Origin: Jutongia huaianensis
Lineage (GTDB): Bacteria; Bacillota; Clostridia; Lachnospirales; Lachnospiraceae
Direction of reading: 5' to 3'
Length of the DNA: 64,000 bases
Assembly: GCF_014384985.1 (NCBI RefSeq)
Contig: NZ_JACRSX010000001.1
Coordinates: 372,001 to 436,000 of the forward strand
The position numbers and the translations under genes were made by a program. Under the pieces are notes generated by a model. That model saw only the letters and a list, made by a program, of their open reading frames with translations, was not told the origin of the DNA and did not search any database. This document shows, piece by piece, positions 26,564 through 33,868 of the stretch. Position 1 is the first letter of the stretch; every line of letters starts with the position of its first letter.

Positions 26564-28300
26564 TTAGTATTTCCACTGCTCTGACCGGAGCTGCAGCTCC
26601 ACCATATGACGGTAAATTCCATCTGCTTCTTTTAATTCCTCCGGTATGCCGCTCTCTGCCACAATACCGTCCTTGAGAACAACGATCTTATCTACACCAT
26701 CCACTGTTCTCATACGGTGCGCAATGATCAGCACAGTTTTATTTTGGATCAGCCTGGAGATTGCTTCCTGGATCAGAGATTCATTATCCACATCCAGAGA
26801 AGCGGTTGCCTCATCCATGAGAATGATCGGCGCATCCTTCAAAAATGCTCTGGCAATGGAGATACGCTGTCGTTCTCCTCCGGAAAGTTCGGAACCATTT
26901 TCTCCGATCATACTGTCCCATTTTTCGGGCAGCTTTTCAATAAATTCATCACAGTGCGCCAGCTTTGCCGCTGCCAGCACCTCCTCGTCTGTGGCATCCT
27001 TCCTGCCGATCCGGATATTTTCCATGACGGTATTATTAAACAGTGTGACATCCTGAAATACAATGGAATACAGAGATAACAATGTCTCCGGATCAATCCC
27101 GGATACATTCATACCGCCTACGGTAATCGTTCCCCGGTCTGCATCCCAGAATCTTGCTGCCAGTCTGGATACCGTGGTTTTACCGCCACCGGATGGTCCG
27201 ATCAGTGCCGTTACTTCTCCCTGTTTCGCCGTGAAACTCACATCCCGGAGCACCTGTTCCCCATCCTCATAAGAAAAGCCCACATGGTCAAAGCAGATAT
27301 CATAACCCTGATAGTCCATATCCTGTCTGCCTTCCTGCTCCTTATGGCTTAAGATCTCATCCATTCTCTTACACTGGGTATCTGTTGCGATCACAGCAGA
27401 CAGATTCTGGAGAGCTACCTGAAATGGATCATACATTCTTGAGACAACCAGCAGATACATAAAGAAGGTCAGCGCACTGATCTCGCCTCTGGAGAATAAA
27501 ATGCCACCTGTCAGTGCAACCACACCAATCCCCAGCTTCAATATCATCTGCGCCGAACATACAAAAACCGCATTAACAAACTCAGAGGATACACTGTGGC
27601 TTTCCACCGCCTTGATCTTCCGGTTGAGTCCCACCATATATGTCTCTGTGGCATTGTAGGATTTCAGATCCCGAAGGGTTTCCAGTCCCTCCTGAATCCC
27701 ATCCATACAGTTGATCTTATATTTCGTCGCCTTCTCATTTAACCGCATGGTAATGGGACGTGCCGCAAAAACTACCAAAAAGGCAACCGGAAGCACCCAC
27801 ACGGCTGCCAGAGTCATCCGCAGATCAAAGAAGAACAGACTGATCACTACGATCGTTGTGGAGATCATGGCTCCGATCAGCTCCGGAATAAAATGGGAGC
27901 TTGCTGTTTCCAGCCATGCACAGTCTCCCATAATCGTGTTGGTGAGATCCGCCAGATCCTTTTTGCCAAAAAAGGATAACGGCAGCTTTCGAAGCTTTTC
28001 TGCCAGTGTACGACGGCGCACTCCACTTTCTATATATGTAGACAAAAACGTAGCATTATACTGAAAATATGATGTCATGATTATCAGCAGAAGTGCTGCC
28101 ACAGTTCCTCCGATATAAAGAGGCATCCTGTCTCTTCCTATGGTTCCCTTCAATATGTCCGATGCCAGCAGATACAGGATCCCCACCGGAAACATCAGCA
28201 CGATATCCGATATGGTAACAGCAACGATCGCCTTGACCATATCTCTTGCTCCCTGATCCGAAAGAGCATATTTATGTTTTATCTTTTCTAATAAACTCAT
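26564..28300 (-). CDS. ABC exporter subunit 2 (fused membrane and ATPase domains)
   Basis: The 578-residue half-transporter has a six-helix membrane domain (about 1-320) and an ATPase domain. The latter shows Walker A GPSGGGKTT, signature LSGGERQRISIARAF, Walker B IILMDEATASLD and H-loop IAHRMRTV. The catalytic Glu in DEATAS is present. It overlaps the preceding exporter gene by 4 bases (ATGA), so the two form a heterodimer of the kind that exports drugs, peptides or lipids. The substrate is unknown. The ATG at 28300 has no strong ribosome site, consistent with coupling. Confidence 0.88.
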   Translation of the reverse strand: MSLLEKIKHKYALSDQGARDMVKAIVAVTISDIVLMFPVGILYLLASDILKGTIGRDRMPLYIGGTVAALLLIIMTSYFQYNATFLSTYIESGVRRRTLAEKLRKLPLSFFGKKDLADLTNTIMGDCAWLETASSHFIPELIGAMISTTIVVISLFFFDLRMTLAAVWVLPVAFLVVFAARPITMRLNEKATKYKINCMDGIQEGLETLRDLKSYNATETYMVGLNRKIKAVESHSVSSEFVNAVFVCSAQMILKLGIGVVALTGGILFSRGEISALTFFMYLLVVSRMYDPFQVALQNLSAVIATDTQCKRMDEILSHKEQEGRQDMDYQGYDICFDHVGFSYEDGEQVLRDVSFTAKQGEVTALIGPSGGGKTTVSRLAARFWDADRGTITVGGMNVSGIDPETLLSLYSIVFQDVTLFNNTVMENIRIGRKDATDEEVLAAAKLAHCDEFIEKLPEKWDSMIGENGSELSGGERQRISIARAFLKDAPIILMDEATASLDVDNESLIQEAISRLIQNKTVLIIAHRMRTVDGVDKIVVLKDGIVAESGIPEELKEADGIYRHMVELQLRSEQWKY

Positions 28301-30084
28301 GATGCAGCACCTACCTTCCAATCGACTGATTTATTGTATTCCTCCCACATATGGGCATAAACTCCCTCCTGAGCCGTCAGCTCCTTATGGCTGCCACTCT
28401 CTGCCACCGTTCCATCCTTTAACACATAGATCCGGTCCGCATTGGTTACGGTAGACAGCCGGTGAGCGATCATGATCACCGTTTTGTCCCTGGAAAGTGT
28501 TTCAAATGCTGCCTGCACCCGCTGCTCATTATCCGGATCGGCAAACGCCGTCGCTTCATCCAGGATCAGAACCGGTGCATTCTTCAAAAACGCTCTGGCA
28601 ATGGAAAGTCTCTGTGCCTCACCCCCGGATACATAAACACCCTCGGCACCGATCTTGGTATGGACTCCATCCGGAAGCTTTTCAATAATATCCATGCACT
28701 GTGCTTTCTCCAATGCTTTCATGACCTCTGCGTCCGTGGCATCCGGTCTGCCGATCCGCACATTCTCCAGAATCGACAATTTCAATAACTTACTGTCCTG
28801 AAATACATAGGATATCTGATTCATCAATTCACTGCTTGTAATATCCCGGACATCCACACCGCCAAGCTTTATACTGCCTTCCTTCACATCCCAGAACCTT
28901 GCGATCAGAGACGCCAGCGTTGTCTTGCCGCCACCGGACGGTCCCACAAATGCCACATGCTCTCCCGCCTTGATCTGAAGCGTAACACCGTCCACTGCAT
29001 TTTTCTCTGCGTCCTCATAGGCAAAGACCACGCCATCCAAAGACAGCGCGCTATCCTCCGGAAGCTTTCCCTGCTGCGGTTCCTGCAAAGGCTTCCGATC
29101 CATCAGACTGCCCATACGCATCAGGGCATCCTTTACCTGAAGCTGTGCTTCTCCGGCATAGGCAAGCTTCATTAATGTTGTAGTTAAAATTGGCGTGATA
29201 ATAATATAGAAAAACAGGTTCAAACCAAGTTTTCCTGAAATTCCATGACCTCCCAGCAGATATGCTGCCGCAATAATAAAAGCAAATGTGGAATTAACTG
29301 CCGTAGTAAATGCAACCATTGGCTTCCGCATGCTTTTGGTATAATCCAGTGTCCATCTCTCATATTTATCAATGGAATCCTTAAATCTCTTAAAAGAAAA
29401 CACGGTCTGACCAAAGGTCTTAACCACCGGAATGCCCCGGACATACTCCACTGCCTCAGCAGACATAGTTTCCAGAGAATTCTGGTACTCCTTCATACTG
29501 TTTTCCATATCCTTTCCCATCATGCTTCCCATAAACAGAAAGCCGAGCACTGCCGGGATCAGACAGATCAGTCCCAAACGCCAGTCAAACACCAGAAGCA
29601 GAACGATCAGACCCACCGGAGTAGCTACAGATACCGCTTTATCCGGCAGGTTATGTGCCAGATATGTCTCCGTTGCCGCACTGGAATCTACCACGATCTT
29701 GCGGATCTTTCCGCTGCCCTCACTCTCAATAAACCCCAGAGGCAGCTTCATAATATGCTCCATCATGATCGTCCTCATGGATGCCTGCACCCGAAACGCT
29801 GCCATATGGGAACACATCAGTCCTGTAATATACAAGAACATCCCTAACAATGCATAGCCTACGGCATGCCATCCATAAGAAGCGATTCCCTGTGCCCGGG
29901 CAAAGTTGAGCTTTACCCGAATCACCTCCTGCATGATCCGCCAGATATAATAAAATGGCACCAGCGCAACAAGAGCGCTGACCGCTGCCAAAACTGCCGA
30001 CAGGATACTCAGATACTTGTAGTTTCCTGCAAAATTAAAGAGCTGTTTCAACAGACTTTCTTCTTTTTGCTTTTTCTCTTCCAT
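28297..30084 (-). CDS. ABC exporter subunit 1 (fused membrane and ATPase domains)
   Basis: The 595-residue half-transporter has Walker A GPSGGGKTT, the signature as VSGGEAQRLSIARAF, Walker B VLILDEATAFAD and H-loop IAHRLSTV. The D-loop residue differs (AFADPDNE). That kind of asymmetry between halves is common in heterodimeric exporters. The ATG at 30084 follows GGGAGG at 8 bases; an earlier in-frame ATG at 30114 is less likely. It is the first gene of the operon behind a promoter with a palindromic operator. Confidence 0.88.
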   Translation of the reverse strand: MEEKKQKEESLLKQLFNFAGNYKYLSILSAVLAAVSALVALVPFYYIWRIMQEVIRVKLNFARAQGIASYGWHAVGYALLGMFLYITGLMCSHMAAFRVQASMRTIMMEHIMKLPLGFIESEGSGKIRKIVVDSSAATETYLAHNLPDKAVSVATPVGLIVLLLVFDWRLGLICLIPAVLGFLFMGSMMGKDMENSMKEYQNSLETMSAEAVEYVRGIPVVKTFGQTVFSFKRFKDSIDKYERWTLDYTKSMRKPMVAFTTAVNSTFAFIIAAAYLLGGHGISGKLGLNLFFYIIITPILTTTLMKLAYAGEAQLQVKDALMRMGSLMDRKPLQEPQQGKLPEDSALSLDGVVFAYEDAEKNAVDGVTLQIKAGEHVAFVGPSGGGKTTLASLIARFWDVKEGSIKLGGVDVRDITSSELMNQISYVFQDSKLLKLSILENVRIGRPDATDAEVMKALEKAQCMDIIEKLPDGVHTKIGAEGVYVSGGEAQRLSIARAFLKNAPVLILDEATAFADPDNEQRVQAAFETLSRDKTVIMIAHRLSTVTNADRIYVLKDGTVAESGSHKELTAQEGVYAHMWEEYNKSVDWKVGAAS

Positions 30085-30119
30085 TATGCTATCCTCCCAT
30101 TTTTTCATTTCCAAGAGTC

Positions 30120-30142
30120 TATGTTAGTTTGAACTAACCATA
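30120..30142. promoter_or_regulatory. Palindromic operator of the ABC exporter operon
   Basis: The core TTAGTT-TG-AACTAA is a perfect inverted repeat, extended by TATG and CATA arms with one extra base. It lies just downstream of the -10 box, where a repressor would block transcription. The size and symmetry fit a MarR- or TetR-type dimer. No such regulator gene is adjacent. Confidence 0.6.
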
Positions 30143-30153
30143 GTTTCAATAAC

Positions 30154-30181
30154 ATAATAGCATACTGGCTCCTTTTAGCAA
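30154..30181 (-). promoter_or_regulatory. Promoter of the ABC exporter operon
   Basis: On the minus strand TTGCTA (30181-30176) and TATTAT (30159-30154) are 16 bases apart, a sigma-A-like pair. The palindrome at 30120-30142 covers the expected transcription start. Confidence 0.5.
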
Positions 30182-30212
30182 CGAAATAAATAATAATCTT
30201 TATCAAATACAC

Positions 30213-30255
30213 AAAAAGGGATGTTTCTGAAACGTAATATTTCAAAAACATCCCC
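30213..30255 (-). terminator. Terminator of the thrH gene
   Basis: On the minus strand GGGATGTTT pairs with AAACATCCC, with an inner AAAT/TTT pairing, and is followed by TTTTTGTG. It lies 25 bases past the stop at 30280. Confidence 0.75.
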
Positions 30256-30279
30256 TGAGGGTGAATATAAATTCTAACG

Positions 30280-30882
30280 CTATCCCAGCACCTTCTTAAT
30301 CGCAGCCAGAAGCTCGTCATATGTCTCATATGCCGGCAACTCCGGATGATCCGCCTTGATCTGATCAGTGCTCTTGAATAAGAAGCCCGCCTTACTAGCC
30401 TCGATCATACCTAGATCGTTGTGGCTGTCACCGCTGGCAATTGTATCATAACCAATAGACTGCAGAGCCTTTACGGTGGTGTACTTTGACTTCTCACAAC
30501 GCATCTTAAAGCCTGTGATCTCGCCATCCGGTGCAACCTCCAGTGAATTACAGAAGATTGTTGGCCAGCCCAGTTTCTTCATCAGAGGGCTTGCAAACTG
30601 TGTAAATGTATCACTGATGATAATTACCTGTGTAATGGAACGAAGCTCATCCAAAAACTCCTTTGCTCCCGGAATCGGATCGATCGTAGCAATGGTGTCC
30701 TGAATCTCCTTAAGTCCCAGACCATGCTCCTTAAGAATCCCCAGACGCCATGTCATAAGCTTATCATAATCCGGCTCATCTCTCGTAGTTCTCTTTAACT
30801 CCGGAATCCCACTTGCCTCTGCAAATGCAATCCAGATCTCCGGTACAAGTACTCCCTCTAAATCTAAACATACAATATCCAT
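30280..30882 (-). CDS. thrH: Phosphoserine phosphatase / homoserine phosphotransferase ThrH-like (HAD superfamily)
   Basis: The 200-residue protein matches ThrH rather than SerB. The first HAD motif is CLDLEGVLVPEIW, with Asp7 as nucleophile and Glu9 in place of the second Asp. Then come the serine motif IIISDTFTQF, the lysine region KMRCEKSKY and the last motif SGDSHNDLGM. ThrH can hydrolyse phosphoserine and transfer the phosphate to homoserine. I chose ATG 30882 after GAGG; upstream in-frame codons to 30993 have no supporting site. It is monocistronic with its own terminator. Confidence 0.85.
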   Translation of the reverse strand: MDIVCLDLEGVLVPEIWIAFAEASGIPELKRTTRDEPDYDKLMTWRLGILKEHGLGLKEIQDTIATIDPIPGAKEFLDELRSITQVIIISDTFTQFASPLMKKLGWPTIFCNSLEVAPDGEITGFKMRCEKSKYTTVKALQSIGYDTIASGDSHNDLGMIEASKAGFLFKSTDQIKADHPELPAYETYDELLAAIKKVLG

Positions 30883-30975
30883 TTTCATCCTCATTTCTGC
30901 ACACGTTTCTGGTATTTTCACAGAGACTGTCTGTGTGCCGGACATATGTCTCTGTTTCTTTAAATCTGAGTATAT

Positions 30976-31077
30976 CACAAATTTGCAACGCAAGGGAGCT
31001 TGTTCACTTGCGCAAAATTTGTGAACGACAAAATCTTAAAACGCATTGCGCGACAGATGCGAAGCATCTGGATTTTG
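30976..31077. repeat. Nested inverted-repeat intergenic element
   Basis: The left half (30976-31023) has CACAAATTT and CGCAAG arms pairing with CTTGCG and AAATTTGTG. The right half (31029-31077) has CAAAATC/GATTTTG enclosing a perfect CAGATGC-GAA-GCATCTG hairpin. It looks like a compact intergenic repeat element with a folded transcript. It lies between thrH and the YbaK-type gene, both on the minus strand. Confidence 0.5.
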
Positions 31078-31088
31078 GAGTTATTATA

Positions 31089-31652
31089 TCACAAATCCCC
31101 AGCTTTTCCAATATGAACCACAACATAATCGTGCCCTGTCGCCGGCACAAACTGTTCCAGCACATCTCCGGTCTTCAACCGCAGGCTGGATGTATTTACG
31201 CATGGATGACATCCTAACAGCTCATGTGCCAACAGATCTTCATCCACCAAAAGCTTTACCCTGCGCCCTGTATCATTTATCAATCCCATCACGCTGACGG
31301 AACCGGGCCTGATATCCAGATACTCCTTCATCCTTTCTGCTGAGGCAAAGGATAATCTGGTGCTTCCAATCTGACCTGCCACCTCGGAGGAACGAAATTT
31401 CTTATCTCCCAGCATCATCAGCAGATAATAATGATCCTCTTTCGAATTCGTCAAAAAGAGATTTTTGCAGACAACTGCCGGTGCAAGTGCCTGATCAATT
31501 TCTATGCAGTCTTCCATCGTCTCCACAGCCTCATGGTCGATCCGCTCATATTCTATCTCTAACTGATCCAGAAAATCGTACACACGAAGCTCTGTGTCAG
31601 TTCTTCCTGTTCCATTTTTCGGTCTGCCTTTTTGCATTTGAAGTTGGTTCAT
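31089..31652 (-). CDS. YbaK/ProX-type prolyl-tRNA editing deacylase
   Basis: The 187-residue protein belongs to the YbaK/EbsC family. Diagnostic pieces are VCKNLFLTNSKEDHYYLLMM, GSTRLSFASAERM, VSVMGLINDTGRRV and NTSSLRLKTGD. Relatives such as ProX (PrdX) hydrolyse mischarged Ala-tRNA-Pro in trans. Length and motifs fit the ProXp-ala type, but the exact substrate is not provable here. The ATG at 31652 follows GAGAGG. It lies 23 bases after the stop of the PIN-like gene, so the two may be cotranscribed. Confidence 0.85.
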   Translation of the reverse strand: MNQLQMQKGRPKNGTGRTDTELRVYDFLDQLEIEYERIDHEAVETMEDCIEIDQALAPAVVCKNLFLTNSKEDHYYLLMMLGDKKFRSSEVAGQIGSTRLSFASAERMKEYLDIRPGSVSVMGLINDTGRRVKLLVDEDLLAHELLGCHPCVNTSSLRLKTGDVLEQFVPATGHDYVVVHIGKAGDL

Positions 31653-31675
31653 ATATTCCTCTCTCCCTTATCTTT

Positions 31676-32527
31676 TTATATGTATTTTTTTACATGATTA
31701 TAAAGATTCAGACCTTTCCCTTTTCCATACTTTGCCACTAACGCAGTATGAATTGTTTGTTTGGCATTTGCAGATGAATGATTTTTGCACACAAGTGATG
31801 ATACATACGAAATCGTATCATTATCACAATCTGCCTTGCTGAGAACTTTTTGAATTACACTGTTTCTCTGTGTATTACCTAATATAGACTTTGAAGTACT
31901 TTCAACACCGGATTTCAAAATCGGCTTCACAATTTTATAAAGATCCGCATAATTACCGTAGATGTTTCGAAGTTCGTTATGTACATCATTGGAAAAATGT
32001 TCATTTGCATAATATTTTGAAACAATGGACGCAACAGTATTACTTACATTGTTATCATACCCCGCCTTGCTGATAGCCCGCTGAATCTTTGTATTAAGTT
32101 CTGACTTTGAATTTGATTGAATGGGAGGAATCTTTTTCTTAGATGTATCATCTTGAGTCCCCAGACACATAGATGACTTTCTACTGATTTCAGAATCGGT
32201 TAATTGCTTCAAAAATGAAATACAGTTGTCATAGTCCGTATCTTTACTAATAATCACATATTTACATTTACTATCCTTATTTTGTCCAATTAAATATCCC
32301 AAATATGCAATAAGATGCATATCCAGCGATTGATTTCCCGCAGGTATTATATGTGAATGAAAATCTATATCATTAAACGCAGCCAAAGTCTTGATACTTA
32401 TTTTAGGTGCATTTTTCGTAGAGAAAATATAAATATGATCATTATCAGTCAGATTTTTTGAATTTAAAAGTCCCGCTTCATTTACATTTTCGAAATCAAT
32501 CAAGTAATATGTTTGTTTTTTAGACAT
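31676..32527 (-). CDS. PIN-like ribonuclease-fold protein with two C-terminal repeats
   Basis: The N-terminal half has a PIN/NYN-like core of acidic residues: YYLIDFENVNEAG, the conserved SLDMHLIAYLGYLIG and IISKDTDYDNC. This pattern marks metal-dependent nucleases. A Ser/Lys/Pro-rich linker follows. Two related helical repeats end the protein; one includes IQRAISKAGYDNNVSNTVAS and the other IQKVLSKADCDNDTISYVSS. I know such proteins only as uncharacterised. A role in RNA turnover or defence is inference. The ATG at 32527 follows GGAG at 7 bases. The 283-residue gene is more AT-rich than its neighbours, which may point to horizontal acquisition. Confidence 0.7.
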   Translation of the reverse strand: MSKKQTYYLIDFENVNEAGLLNSKNLTDNDHIYIFSTKNAPKISIKTLAAFNDIDFHSHIIPAGNQSLDMHLIAYLGYLIGQNKDSKCKYVIISKDTDYDNCISFLKQLTDSEISRKSSMCLGTQDDTSKKKIPPIQSNSKSELNTKIQRAISKAGYDNNVSNTVASIVSKYYANEHFSNDVHNELRNIYGNYADLYKIVKPILKSGVESTSKSILGNTQRNSVIQKVLSKADCDNDTISYVSSLVCKNHSSANAKQTIHTALVAKYGKGKGLNLYNHVKKYI

Positions 32528-32590
32528 GAAATAACTCCTTTCTCAAAAATCTCTTCTAAAATTATTTGAACGATAAACATTTCCCATATT

Positions 32591-33173
32591 TTATCTGCTT
32601 TCATATTGTTTCAACAAATTCTCAATCTTAAGGTCAATACTCTCAGGAAATGTACCTGTAGTCTCCCTTGGAATCCGCATCCAGAAATCAATATTTTTGT
32701 ATTTGCTTTTTCCACTCGTGTTTTTTCTGTCCTGTTTTCGGGACACTTCAATCTTAACCTGCGCACGTTTCTGTTCCAGCAACGGAATTACAATATGGTA
32801 AAGTCTGTCATCCCGAAAAGACAGATAGCCAGCCTCTTTTCCTGTCCTTGTTTTCAGATAAAGACGATGCGCCCGTACTCCCGCCGGATACAATATCATT
32901 CCGGTCCGCAGTCCCACTGTCGTCCCTCCGGCCTCAAGCATTGCGGGAATGTAGTAGGTCTCTGCATCTTTCCCTGCATCTACAGGTGTCAGCAATTCCT
33001 CCATACTTTCTGCCCCGTCAATAAACTGCTGTGCCAGCAGATAAGCAAGCTCCGCCTGAAATCGAAGACGTATTTGCGCCTGCCGGTGCATCCCAGCCCA
33101 TCTCTGCATTCCTTGGGCTTTGTCCATATTTTGCATGCCATGCAGTCTGGGAGGCTGTTTGAGACTGCTTTTT
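32591..33173 (-). pseudogene. C-terminal part of a frameshifted DnaJ-domain protein
   Basis: The frame encodes an alpha/beta domain with AELAYLLAQQFIDGAESM, AGGTTVGLRTGMILYPAG and KEAGYLSFRDDRLYHIVIPL, ending LLKQYESR. I do not recognise the family. It lacks a start of its own; earlier in-frame ATGs are not preceded by ribosome sites. It is in the +1 frame relative to the DnaJ part upstream. Removing one base from the A6 run at 33169-33174 would join the two parts smoothly. The full gene would encode about 270 residues. Confidence 0.55.
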
Positions 33174-33413
33174 TCCTTCCGATGAATTCCGTGAGCTTCG
33201 TTTCTGGGCATGTGCATCGGTCTCCCGATCTGCCCTGCGAAGTGTCTCATATGCCTCATTGATCTCCTGTGCCGTATACAGATATTCCCCGGTATCAAAT
33301 GCAGCTGAATCCGGATGAACCCGGTGCATCAGCCGTCGATATTGTTTTTTGACCTCTTTGAAACTGGCATCCTGTGATATTGCCAGAATGTCATATGCCT
33401 GTAATGTTGTCAT
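33018..33413 (-). pseudogene. N-terminal DnaJ (J-domain) part of the frameshifted gene
   Basis: A J-domain occupies residues 1-70: TLQAYDILAISQDASFKEVK, then KQYRRLMHRVHPDSAAF with the HPD motif that stimulates Hsp70 ATPase. After about residue 78 the native sequence probably ends, and the last 50 residues to 33018 look non-native. The protein may be translated as a truncated J-domain. The ATG at 33413 has only a weak AGAAG site. Loss of frame lies in the linker, so the J-domain itself is intact. Confidence 0.6.
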
Positions 33414-33588
33414 GATTTTCTTCTTTTCAATGTATTTCTATGCATTTTAACACTATTTCCGGGGCTAGTGCAATTTTTTCTTTCATATATCTTTATATTA
33501 TTATATATAATATAAAGAGTCTTGGAATTGCACAGTTTCCAAGACCCTAAAGTTCATCGCGGAGAACTACACCGTCAGGCTAGTGCTG
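33414..33588. other. Intergenic region with hairpins
   Basis: No gene is supported. CTTGGAA/TTCCAAG at about 33521-33543 forms a 7-bp stem that could end the small minus-strand gene at 33589. An AT-rich palindrome (CTTTATATTAT with ATAATATAAAG) precedes it at about 33490-33517. Confidence 0.4.
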
Positions 33589-33675
33589 TCATTCGTCTCT
33601 GTCTAGCCATTTGCATATGTAGTAGCCAGCTACAGATGCCAATACAGAGACAAGAAATGCGATTATGTACTCCAA
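33589..33675 (-). CDS. Small membrane peptide, possible toxin-like gene
   Basis: A 28-codon frame begins at TTG 33675, 7-8 bases after GGAAGGGGG. It encodes EYIIAFLVSVLASVAGYYI followed by CKWLDRDE: one membrane helix with a charged end. An in-frame GTG at 33684 is too close to the ribosome site. A good promoter lies upstream. Very small single-helix peptides of this form recur in Firmicutes genomes; some are type I toxins. Function here is not shown. Confidence 0.5.
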   Translation of the reverse strand: MEYIIAFLVSVLASVAGYYICKWLDRDE

Positions 33676-33718
33676 GTGTATCACCCCCTTCCTACTGGAA
33701 AGAGTCGACAGCTTAATC

Positions 33719-33747
33719 ATAATAACACGAAAATATGTTCGATTCAA
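33719..33747 (-). promoter_or_regulatory. Promoter of the small membrane peptide gene
   Basis: On the minus strand TTGAAT (33747-33742) and TATTAT (33724-33719) are separated by 17 bases, a good sigma-A arrangement directly upstream of the ribosome site. Confidence 0.5.
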
Positions 33748-33792
33748 GATTAGGGTTGCATTTTTAATAAAATAATAGTAATATAATTTTAG

Positions 33793-33829
33793 CTAAGAAA
33801 TGCAATTATGATTCCAAGTGAATCACAAA
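33793..33829 (-). repeat. Degenerate second copy of the small peptide gene start
   Basis: The minus-strand sequence TGATTCACTTGGAATCATAA resembles the start region of the small gene (TGATACACTTGGAGTACATA) and continues with a match into the next codons. It is followed by TAG, so it is a broken duplicate. Confidence 0.5.
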
Positions 33830-33858
33830 AAGCCTAGAGTGCCAGCTCTAGGTTTTTT
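33826..33858 (-). terminator. Terminator of the hem operon
   Basis: On the minus strand CCTAGAG and CTCTAGG form a 7-bp stem with a short loop, followed by CTTTTTG. It lies 10 bases past the cobA-hemD stop. Confidence 0.75.
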
Positions 33859-33868
33859 CTTTTCTCTA

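Noticed and set aside
33160..33180. Programmed -1 frameshift at A AAA AAG in the DnaJ gene
   Set aside because: The downstream domain is in the +1 frame, not the -1 frame that this slippery heptamer would give, so an indel is more likely.
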